Translations under genes and position numbers: made by a program | The notes under the pieces: model-generated | The model's database searches: none | Told to the model about the DNA's origin: nothing | What the model saw: the letters and a program-made list of their open reading frames with translations, nothing else | Assembly (NCBI GenBank): GCA_004356555.1 | Contig: SMWY01000130.1 | Span: 1 to 6,144 of the forward strand | Source of the DNA: Candidatus Dadabacteria bacterium | Lineage (GTDB): Bacteria; Desulfobacterota_D; UBA1144; Nemesobacterales; UBA2774 | Direction: 5' to 3' | DNA: 6,144 nucleotides | Shown here: positions 1-4,700 of the stretch, piece by piece | How positions within the stretch are numbered: the stretch's first letter is position 1 | How the letters are laid out: every line of letters begins with the position of its first letter

Positions 1-275
1 ATTTGTATAACATCTTCAAATCCTTTTGTAGTTACAAGGGCTATACGAGCGCCCTTTCTTTCAAGTAACGCATTTGTAGCAACCGTTGTCCCATGAATAA
101 TTTGGAAACCGCTTAACTTTTTCCCCAAAATATCTTTAATACCGGCGATAATGGCCTGAGAAGGATCTTCAGGTGTTGAGGGAACTTTATGGATACGTAT
201 ACTGTTTCCATCAAACAATACAAAATCCGTAAAAGTTCCGCCGGTATCAATTCCAATCTGCATTTGTTCACGCAT
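1..275 (-). CDS. Hydantoinase A / 5-oxoprolinase family protein, N-terminal part (truncated by window edge)
   Basis: Only the first 91 codons are in the window; the gene continues beyond base 1. The protein opens with IGIDTGGTFTDFVLFDG (residues 7-23), the phosphate-binding loop of the ASKHA-like Hydant_A_N domain. It later has HGTTVATNALLERKGA (61-76), the second hallmark of the family, followed by a strand ending TTKGFEDVIQ. Members are ATP-dependent amide/lactam-ring hydrolases (N-methylhydantoinase A, 5-oxoprolinase A) or acetone carboxylase beta subunits. The specificity region lies outside the window, so the substrate cannot be stated. The start is uncertain: ATG at 275 or the in-frame ATG at 263 (giving MQIGIDTGG) are both possible, and neither has a convincing Shine-Dalgarno site. 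It lies 209 bp downstream of rpoZ on the same strand, probably as a separate transcription unit. Family assignment is firm; function within the family is open. Confidence 0.88.
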   Translation of the reverse strand, partial: MREQMQIGIDTGGTFTDFVLFDGNSIRIHKVPSTPEDPSQAIIAGIKDILGKKLSGFQIIHGTTVATNALLERKGARIALVTTKGFEDVIQ

Positions 276-428
276 CTGATCTTAAAGTTATATACATATT
301 TGATTAGGACTAAGTTCAAAACATATCTGATCCGTAAAACACTGGCAATATGAGTTCCAACAAGAAAAAGGAAAAACCCCTCGATATGGGAATCAATTCA
401 TTCCTGTTAGAGCTATAAAAGTGGGTTT

Positions 429-456
429 AAAAATAGGTAATCGGTTGATCCGATTA
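429..456 (-). terminator. Possible weak intrinsic terminator after rpoZ
   Basis: A perfect 7-bp inverted repeat, TAATCGG / CCGATTA with a 5-nt loop, lies at 438-456. Read on the minus strand it is followed after three or four bases by a run of five T (CCTATTTTTAAA). It is 29 bases past the rpoZ stop and about 160 bases before the hydantoinase-like gene, so it is placed to end the rpoZ transcript. The stem is short and only modestly GC-rich, so termination would be weak at best. Confidence 0.35.
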
Positions 457-484
457 AGTTAAAATCGAATAAGGACGTATTATA

Positions 485-694
485 CTAATACTCATCCTGA
501 CCGACAGGATATATAACCTTGACTTTCTCTTCGGCAATCTCTCTCAGAGCAGAAACAACGTCTTTATTGTCAGTCTCTTCAGATAGCACAGGAGCACCTT
601 TGACAAGAAGCTTCGCCCTCTTCATAGCTGCCACTGAAAGAGCAAATCTATTTACAACCTTCTCTAAACAATCTTCAATTGTTACTCTTGCCAT
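485..694 (-). CDS. rpoZ: DNA-directed RNA polymerase subunit omega
   Basis: This 69-residue protein is the omega subunit, which binds the C-terminal part of beta' and helps RNA polymerase assemble; in many bacteria it also forms part of a ppGpp site. It begins MARVTIEDCLEKVVNRFAL, the conserved omega start, continues through the basic helix AAMKRAKLLVKG (residues 26-37), and ends with the acidic ALREIAEEKVKV tail segment. Length fits the short omega form of non-enteric bacteria. An open frame extends upstream to an ATG at 823, but ATG 694 is the start: it gives the exact family N-terminus and has GGGAG (minus strand, 704-708) nine bases upstream. The common gmk-rpoZ-spoT arrangement is absent: upstream lies hisIE in the opposite direction and downstream a hydantoinase-type gene. 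Confidence 0.93.
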   Translation of the reverse strand: MARVTIEDCLEKVVNRFALSVAAMKRAKLLVKGAPVLSEETDNKDVVSALREIAEEKVKVIYPVGQDEY

Positions 695-743
695 TCTACA
701 ATACTCCCTTTGGTATGATTTTAGTATTAATATAAGGCATGAA

Positions 744-771
744 ATCATATAAGTAAAGGTTATTAATTCAA
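744..771 (-). promoter_or_regulatory. Candidate sigma-70-type promoter for rpoZ
   Basis: On the minus strand TTGAAT (766-771) is followed by a 16-bp spacer and TATGAT (744-749, five of six consensus bases). Predicted transcription start is near 737, giving a leader of about 43 nt that contains the GGGAG ribosome site. A short dyad, CTCG-CGTT-CGAG (773-784), sits just upstream of the -35. This is a consensus match only. Confidence 0.42.
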
Positions 772-826
772 GCTCGCGTTCGAGTAAAGTAATGAATGTG
801 TTAATATAATTGCCCGGAGGCAAATA

Positions 827-1492
827 ATGGATTTAGAACAAATTAAATTTGGGGAGAACGGGCTTATACCTGTAATTGTCCAGGATACAGGCAGTGGGCA
901 AGTACTGATGTTTGCATATGCAAATAAAGAGGCACTTCAAATAACAATAGACTCTGGAAAATCGCATTTCTGGAGCAGGTCCCGGGAGAAACTCTGGATG
1001 AAGGGTGAGGAATCAGGAAATGTTCAGGAAGTAAGAGAGATATATTATGACTGCGATATGGATACAATTTTATATCTTGTAGAGCAATCAGGAGTTGCTT
1101 GCCACACAGGGGAGAGAACTTGTTTTTATAGGTCCTTGGATGGTGATAAAGAGGCTCCCTCGTTTGGCCCATCAAATTCAGAGAAAACTCTCGATGATGT
1201 ATATGCTGTAATCGAGGACCGGAAACTAAATCCAAAAGAGGGCTCTTATGTAAGCGGACTTTTTGCCAAAGGGCTCGACAAAATTCTTAAGAAAGTTGGA
1301 GAAGAGGCCGGGGAGACGATAATCGGCGCAAAAAACCAGGATAAAAAAGAAATAATTTACGAAACTGCAGACCTATGGTTCCACTCCTTAATAGCTTTAT
1401 CATATTTTGGGATCACACCAAACGATATTTACGAAGAGCTCGGAAGAAGATTCGGAAAACCAAAAGAAGCATACAGACAAGAGTCAAAATGA
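827..1492 (+). CDS. hisIE: Bifunctional phosphoribosyl-AMP cyclohydrolase / phosphoribosyl-ATP pyrophosphatase
   Basis: This 221-residue cytosolic enzyme catalyses the second and third steps of histidine synthesis: PRATP is hydrolysed to PRAMP (HisE) and its adenine ring is then opened (HisI). The N-terminal HisI domain (about 1-105) shows FWSRSREKLWMKGEESGN (48-65), the metal-binding DCDMD (75-79) and ACHTGERTCF (91-100). Cys76, Cys92 and Cys99 match the family zinc ligands. The C-terminal HisE domain (about 118-212) has the MazG-like acidic motif KKVGEEAGE (155-163) and ETADLWFH (179-186). Both active sites look complete, and the length is near the roughly 200 residues usual for the fusion. 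GGAGG at 816-820, six bases before ATG, fixes the start. No other his gene is adjacent. The gene is divergent from rpoZ and converges with the zinc-ribbon pair across 72 bp with no clear terminator. Confidence 0.96.
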   Translation: MDLEQIKFGENGLIPVIVQDTGSGQVLMFAYANKEALQITIDSGKSHFWSRSREKLWMKGEESGNVQEVREIYYDCDMDTILYLVEQSGVACHTGERTCFYRSLDGDKEAPSFGPSNSEKTLDDVYAVIEDRKLNPKEGSYVSGLFAKGLDKILKKVGEEAGETIIGAKNQDKKEIIYETADLWFHSLIALSYFGITPNDIYEELGRRFGKPKEAYRQESK

Positions 1493-1564
1493 CATTATAG
1501 AATTGCTAAAGCATTCCATAATCCAGACTTATACCCAATAGAAATAATTTAAACTCAGGGAATG

Positions 1565-2050
1565 TTATCTGTTTTTCTTAGGTCTATCTTTTTCTTCAAT
1601 ATAGTTGCCGATAAAAGTCTTTTTTCTTAATGACGGCGGTAGATTGGATAGGTCAGGCCTTGGCATATCCGTACATAGATCACTTGTAAAAGCAAAACTT
1701 GATACTACCTTTTCAACTTTTTTTGTCTCGCAAAATGGGCACTTTAAATTTTTTTCATCCTTCTTATCATAAATAAGTTCCGAAAAACGGTAATTCTTCT
1801 GTAGATTGAAAAACACGAGCTGGGAGCCTTCGTTCAAATAAAAATCTAAGTCCACACATTCTCTGTCCCGCTTCCCATGTTCGGCCACTACTTTTTCTTT
1901 CTCAAGATCTAGAACACCTATATGATTTATATTGTCATATTTTTTTACTAGATCAGATACTACTTTTTTAGACACATTTTTCTCTATCTGTAGTAAAGAA
2001 TCGTCTACGTTATTCCTGCATATTGTGCATTCATATTCAAAAAGCGGCAT
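1565..2050 (-). CDS. FmdB-type split zinc-ribbon protein, downstream paralog
   Basis: A 161-residue protein that begins like the FmdB/CxxC_CxxC_SSSS zinc-ribbon family, MPLFEYECTIC (Cys8, Cys11). The rest of that motif appears only at residues 88-120: RFSELIYDKKDEK, CPFC (Cys104, Cys107) and a VEKVVSSFAF end. Ordinary members carry both CxxC knuckles within about 40 residues, so roughly 75 residues are inserted. The insert is rich in Lys, Asp and Glu, with alternating hydrophobic stretches (IGVLDLEKEKVV, QLVFFNLQ) that suggest beta strands. The C-terminal tail (about 121-161) has two further prolines-with-basic segments and Cys126. No signal peptide or membrane segment is seen. GGAGG lies six bases before ATG 2050. 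Probably co-transcribed with the paralog 24 bp upstream. The family is of unknown or proposed regulatory function; zinc binding is inferred from the cysteines. Confidence 0.82.
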   Translation of the reverse strand: MPLFEYECTICRNNVDDSLLQIEKNVSKKVVSDLVKKYDNINHIGVLDLEKEKVVAEHGKRDRECVDLDFYLNEGSQLVFFNLQKNYRFSELIYDKKDEKNLKCPFCETKKVEKVVSSFAFTSDLCTDMPRPDLSNLPPSLRKKTFIGNYIEEKDRPKKNR

Positions 2051-2074
2051 TTTACTCCTCCCGACTCTATATTA

Positions 2075-2578
2075 TTAACGGTTAAAGTACTGGTTCAGGT
2101 GTTCCTGACCAACCCAGTCATTTCTCTGTTCCTCGTCTTTTTGCTCTTTGTATTCCAGATGCCATCTTAGTTCGTCGCCTGGACCGGGAGCCCTCTTACT
2201 TTTATCATCAAATATTGCTTTAAAGGTTGAGAATATTCTACGTGGTTTTTTACTGTTACATACCGGGCATGCCAGGTCTTTCTCATCTTTCTCATCCATT
2301 ACTAAAGAGCTGAATCTAAAATCCTTTAGTTCAAGATAGAGAACTTTATTCTTACTAACTTTATATTGGAATCTTCTTGGGCCCCGTCTATTACTTTTTT
2401 CGCCCAACGTGAAAACCTGTTTACGCTTTTCGTCATCCGTTACTTCAACATAAAGAATCCCGGAATTATTTTTCTTAATCTTAGTCGCGTTAGTTTTATT
2501 AAGTTTTGCAACCAATGCGTCTATGTCCCTGTTATAACCATCCATACAGCTATCACATTCATATTCAAATAAAGGCAT
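2075..2578 (-). CDS. FmdB-type split zinc-ribbon protein, upstream paralog
   Basis: A 167-residue paralog of the gene just downstream. It starts MPLFEYECDSC (Cys8, Cys11) and closes the ribbon with RFSSLVMDEKDEK (88-100), CPVC (Cys104, Cys107) and KKPRRIFSTFKA (110-121). All four cysteines and the RFS at 88-90 fall at the same residue numbers as in its neighbour, although the sequence between is largely different. The insert is basic (NRRGPRRF at 63-70) with a likely strand KVLYLEL (78-84). The charged tail ends in HLNQYFNR and has no cysteine. An in-frame GTG at 2584 would add two residues, but it is only three bases from the AGGAG site (2588-2592). ATG 2578 is nine bases away and matches the paralog exactly, so it is preferred. 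Function is unknown; a nucleic-acid or protein-binding zinc module is the natural guess. Confidence 0.82.
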   Translation of the reverse strand: MPLFEYECDSCMDGYNRDIDALVAKLNKTNATKIKKNNSGILYVEVTDDEKRKQVFTLGEKSNRRGPRRFQYKVSKNKVLYLELKDFRFSSLVMDEKDEKDLACPVCNSKKPRRIFSTFKAIFDDKSKRAPGPGDELRWHLEYKEQKDEEQRNDWVGQEHLNQYFNR

Positions 2579-2593
2579 GTTCACACTCTCCTA

Positions 2594-2618
2594 AGTTATT
2601 AAGCTATTAATAATAACT
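2594..2618 (-). promoter_or_regulatory. Inverted repeat in the zinc-ribbon leader, next to the ribosome site
   Basis: AGTTATTA and TAATAACT form perfect 8-bp arms around a 9-nt centre. On the minus strand the dyad ends one base before the AGGAG that serves the upstream zinc-ribbon gene. It could be a DNA operator or, in RNA, a weak AT-rich stem beside the ribosome site. The dyad is seen directly; its role is inference. Confidence 0.4.
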
Positions 2619-2620
2619 AA

Positions 2621-2649
2621 ATTTTCAAGATTGCTCTAGTTTATATCAA
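2621..2649 (-). promoter_or_regulatory. Candidate promoter for the zinc-ribbon pair
   Basis: On the minus strand TTGATA (2644-2649, five of six consensus bases) is followed after 17 bp by GAAAAT (2621-2626, four of six). The predicted start near 2614 gives a leader of about 36 nt and falls inside the 2594-2618 dyad. The -35 overlaps a second dyad at 2633-2656. The -10 match is modest. Confidence 0.28.
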
Positions 2650-2656
2650 CTAAAGC
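2633..2656. repeat. Imperfect 24-bp dyad in the zinc-ribbon/crotonase divergent region
   Basis: GCTCTAGTT and AACTAAAGC are inverted repeats matching at eight of nine positions around a 6-bp centre. The site overlaps the predicted minus-strand -35 and ends nine bases before the plus-strand TTGACA. A regulator bound here could affect both directions. No known operator consensus is recognised. Confidence 0.4.
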
Positions 2657-2664
2657 TGTGGAAT

Positions 2665-2692
2665 TTGACAAAGCCGACACCATATCGATACT
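2665..2692 (+). promoter_or_regulatory. Candidate sigma-70-type promoter for the crotonase-family gene
   Basis: TTGACA (2665-2670), a perfect -35 consensus, is followed after 16 bp by GATACT (2687-2692, four of six). Predicted start near 2699 gives a leader of about 32 nt that contains the GGAG ribosome site at 2720-2723. This is the best -35 in the window and faces the gene directly downstream. Confidence 0.5.
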
Positions 2693-2730
2693 AGTTTGTT
2701 ATTGCAATCTGAGCGATTTGGAGACAATTT

Positions 2731-3522
2731 GTGACAGAGTTAAAAGAACTTATAGTTGAAGAAAAAGGGGCGGTTTGCACCCTGACATTTAATAGACCGG
2801 AAAAGAGAAACTTACTTACTCCCGGCATGCTTTTGGAGCTTAGCACGCAGCTTGAAAGATTAAAGGAAGGGAATAAAGTTAGGTGCGTTGTAATTAGGGG
2901 CTCAGGGGAAAAAGCGTTTTCTTCAGGTTATGACATATCCGCTTTAGGCAAGAATGATATGATTGAGAACCATGAGGGAAAACACCCGGTCTCTCTAGCA
3001 ATGAAATCCATTGAAAATTTTCCATATCCAATAATAGCTATGATTAACGGACACGCTTTCGGAGCAGGTCTTGAGATTGCCGTAACAAGCGATATAAGAA
3101 TCTCTACAAATGACTGTCTTTTCGGGATGCCTCCAGTGAAACTGGGAGTCGTTTATACTTATACAGGAGTAAGGAGGTTTATAAATCTAATCGGGCCCGG
3201 ATATACAAAAGAGCTTTTCCTAATCGGTAGCCCCATAAATGCCGAGAGGGCAGAGAGGATCGGGCTAGTAAATTTCGCCATGCCTAAATCGAAACTTGAG
3301 GAATTTACATATAACATTGCGTCTGATATATCAGAGAATGCCCCACTGTCACTTAAAGCAATTAAAGAGATGACAAATGTATGGCAGAGAAACCAAATAC
3401 TGAATCCTAAAGATGAGGAGCTTATCAGGAAACTGACTACGGAAGTTCAAGACAGTGAAGATTATAAAGAAGGACAAAGGGCCTTTTCAGAGAAGAGAAA
3501 ACCCGAATTTAAAGGAAAATAG
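2731..3522 (+). CDS. Crotonase-superfamily protein, methylmalonyl-CoA decarboxylase-like
   Basis: A 263-residue acyl-CoA enzyme of the enoyl-CoA hydratase/isomerase superfamily. The oxyanion-hole segments are AFSSGYDISAL (62-72) and GHAFGAGLEIAVTSDIRI (107-124). Glu115 matches the first hydratase glutamate, but the second is replaced: FGMPPVKLGVVY (131-142) has Pro135 where hydratases have FGQPE. Tyr142 in LGVVY aligns with LGVPY of E. coli ScpB, as I remember it, where that tyrosine is linked to methylmalonyl-CoA decarboxylation. The match to ScpB continues through SPINAERAERIGLVN (167-181), the SENAPLSLKAIKE region and the end, DSEDYKEGQRAFSEKRKPEFKG. The ScpB active-site histidine in GHDI is Tyr67 here. 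Start is GTG with GGAG seven bases upstream. It stands alone, divergent from the zinc-ribbon pair and convergent with era. A decarboxylase or other non-hydratase crotonase is more likely than a beta-oxidation hydratase; the substrate is unproven. Confidence 0.88.
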   Translation: MTELKELIVEEKGAVCTLTFNRPEKRNLLTPGMLLELSTQLERLKEGNKVRCVVIRGSGEKAFSSGYDISALGKNDMIENHEGKHPVSLAMKSIENFPYPIIAMINGHAFGAGLEIAVTSDIRISTNDCLFGMPPVKLGVVYTYTGVRRFINLIGPGYTKELFLIGSPINAERAERIGLVNFAMPKSKLEEFTYNIASDISENAPLSLKAIKEMTNVWQRNQILNPKDEELIRKLTTEVQDSEDYKEGQRAFSEKRKPEFKGK

Positions 3523-3546
3523 ATTTACATATTAAAAAGTATTATT

Positions 3547-4443
3547 TCAGTTCCCGTAACCAAACTCTCTGATCAGATGATCTCTTTGGCTCCATCCCTC
3601 TTTTACCTTGACCCAGAGCTCAAGATAAACTTTTGTACCTAGGATTTTTTCGATATCCGCTCTTGCAAGAGTCCCGACTTCTTTTAACATTCCCCCTTTC
3701 TTGCCGATTATAATGCCCTTATGATTTTTTCTTTCCACATATATTACAGCTAAGATATTAATCAAATTTTTTTCTGGTAGTTCTTCAAACTCTTCAATTA
3801 CTACTGCTGTTTGATAAGGGATTTCTTTTTGTGTCAGGGTAAAAATCTTCTCCCTTATAAACTCGGCAACTATAAACCTTTCCGGCTGATCCGTAATCAT
3901 ATCCTCAGGGAAAAGTCTAGGCCCCTCTGGAAGATAATTTGAAATTATAGTGAGTAGTTGACTTATCCCGTCTGAATTCAATGCCGATATAGGTATAACC
4001 TCTTTAATCTTTTCGCTAAAATCTTTCGACCTCTCGATTATTTCTAAGATATTCCCCTTCTTTATCGTGTCAATCTTATTAATCACTAAAATGGCAGGCT
4101 TGGGAAGACTTTCTATTATGAACGCGTCCCCTTTCCCAAATGTATCTTTTACCTCTACCATCATAAGGATGACGTCAGCCTCCTGGACTGCACTCATCGC
4201 CGTATTAACCATGGCTTTCCCGAGTCTTCCTCTCGCCTTATGTATCCCCGGGGTGTCTAGAAAAATGAGCTGGGCATCAGGAAGAGTTCGGATCCCCAAT
4301 ATTCTGTTCCTGGTAGTATTGGGTTTTTCAGAGACCGCTGCTATCTTCTCTCCTACAAGAGCGTTGATTAGAGTCGACTTGCCAACGTTCGGCCTACCAA
4401 CAACTGTGATGAACCCTGATTTAAAAGGATTATTGCTGTTCAT
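3547..4443 (-). CDS. era: GTPase Era, ribosome assembly factor
   Basis: A 298-residue GTPase that binds the 3' end of 16S rRNA and helps mature the 30S subunit. The G domain is complete: G1 GRPNVGKS (16-23), switch I with PNTTR (41-45), G3 DTPG (63-66) followed by the Era-typical IHKARGRLGKAM, G4 NKID (122-125) and G5 SAL (153-155). The C-terminal KH domain carries the RNA-binding loop IIIGKKGGMLKEVG (244-257) and the conserved KVYLELWVKVKEGW end. Length is normal. The start is ATG 4443; its ribosome site is weak, with no clear AGGAG. The frequent partners rnc, recO or ybeY are not adjacent. The stop lies 24 bp from that of the crotonase gene on the opposite strand, with no strong terminator hairpin between them. 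It is divergent from aspS. Confidence 0.97.
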   Translation of the reverse strand: MNSNNPFKSGFITVVGRPNVGKSTLINALVGEKIAAVSEKPNTTRNRILGIRTLPDAQLIFLDTPGIHKARGRLGKAMVNTAMSAVQEADVILMMVEVKDTFGKGDAFIIESLPKPAILVINKIDTIKKGNILEIIERSKDFSEKIKEVIPISALNSDGISQLLTIISNYLPEGPRLFPEDMITDQPERFIVAEFIREKIFTLTQKEIPYQTAVVIEEFEELPEKNLINILAVIYVERKNHKGIIIGKKGGMLKEVGTLARADIEKILGTKVYLELWVKVKEGWSQRDHLIREFGYGN

Positions 4444-4465
4444 ATAACTCTATTCCGAATAAGAT

Positions 4466-4480
4466 ATTCAAATATTGAAT
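4466..4480 (-). repeat. Short perfect dyad in the era leader
   Basis: ATTCAA-ATA-TTGAAT is a perfect 15-bp inverted repeat, 23 bases upstream of the era start and downstream of the predicted era promoter. It is short and AT-rich and may be chance in this base composition; an operator role is only possible. Confidence 0.25.
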
Positions 4481-4499
4481 TGTCTTGATCCTTTTTTCT

Positions 4500-4528
4500 A
4501 TTAAAACGACATCAATTTTAAAAGTTAA
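4500..4528 (-). promoter_or_regulatory. Candidate promoter for era
   Basis: On the minus strand TTAACT (4523-4528, four of six) is followed after 17 bp by TTTAAT (4500-4505, five of six). The predicted start near 4493 gives a leader of about 50 nt. It lies in the 257-bp era/aspS divergent region, in which I see no additional gene. Confidence 0.33.
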
Positions 4529-4591
4529 CACTATCACCTCTAAAATCGAATGCTGATAGCTTAATTTACTTTCCCAGCTGAACAAACTCTA

Positions 4592-4620
4592 TGGAAACTA
4601 AATGTCCACTATTATATACT
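4592..4620 (+). promoter_or_regulatory. Candidate promoter for aspS
   Basis: TGGAAA (4592-4597, four of six) is followed after 17 bp by TATACT (4615-4620, five of six). The predicted start near 4627 gives a leader of about 74 nt carrying the hairpin at 4657-4678. An alternative is TTGCCA (4631-4636) with TAACAT (4653-4658) at 16 bp, which would start inside that hairpin. Confidence 0.38.
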
Positions 4621-4656
4621 AACATTTTCCTTGCCAAATCGAAGATAAAGGTTAAC

Positions 4657-4678
4657 ATTTCTCCGTTTTAACGGAAAT
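4657..4678 (+). promoter_or_regulatory. Hairpin-forming dyad in the aspS leader
   Basis: The core TCCGTT-TT-AACGGA (4662-4675) is a perfect inverted repeat. Allowing a two-base bulge, the arms extend to ATTT...AAAT. It ends 12 bases before the AGGAG of aspS. No T-run follows it, so it is not a terminator, and no T-box features (tRNA-like specifier stems, TGGN bulge) are seen. It may be an operator or a leader stem. Confidence 0.35.
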
Positions 4679-4690
4679 TAGAGAATGAAA

Positions 4691-4695
4691 AGGAG
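4691..4695 (+). promoter_or_regulatory. Ribosome binding site that fixes the aspS start at TTG
   Basis: AGGAG ends five bases before the in-frame TTG at 4701. The first in-frame ATG (4716) is 20 bases away and has no site of its own, and an in-frame stop (TGA, 4686-4688) excludes anything further upstream. Confidence 0.7.
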
Positions 4696-4700
4696 TCGAT

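Noticed and set aside
287..319. Possible promoter for the hydantoinase-type gene on the minus strand (TTGAAC at 314-319, TATAAC at 287-292)
   Set aside because: The 21-bp spacer is too long, and the implied start would leave almost no leader before ATG 275.
350..418. A 22-codon plus-strand reading frame (MSSNKKKEKPLDMGINSFLLEL) between the hydantoinase-type gene and rpoZ
   Set aside because: It has no ribosome site, no recognisable family and is short enough to occur by chance in AT-rich sequence.
805..810. Perfect TATAAT just upstream of hisIE
   Set aside because: There is no matching -35, and the predicted start would fall inside the GGAGG ribosome site.
695..823. N-terminal extension of rpoZ by 43 residues from ATG 823
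   Set aside because: The extension is unlike any omega N-terminus, overlaps the control region, and ATG 694 has its own GGGAG site.
1512..1564. CATTCC ... GGAATG complementary segments between hisIE and the zinc-ribbon gene as a terminator
   Set aside because: The loop would be about 40 nt, the stem only six pairs, and no T-run follows on either strand.
1565..2578. The two zinc-ribbon genes as one gene broken by a frameshift
   Set aside because: Each has its own start, Shine-Dalgarno site and complete set of four cysteines; they are tandem paralogs.
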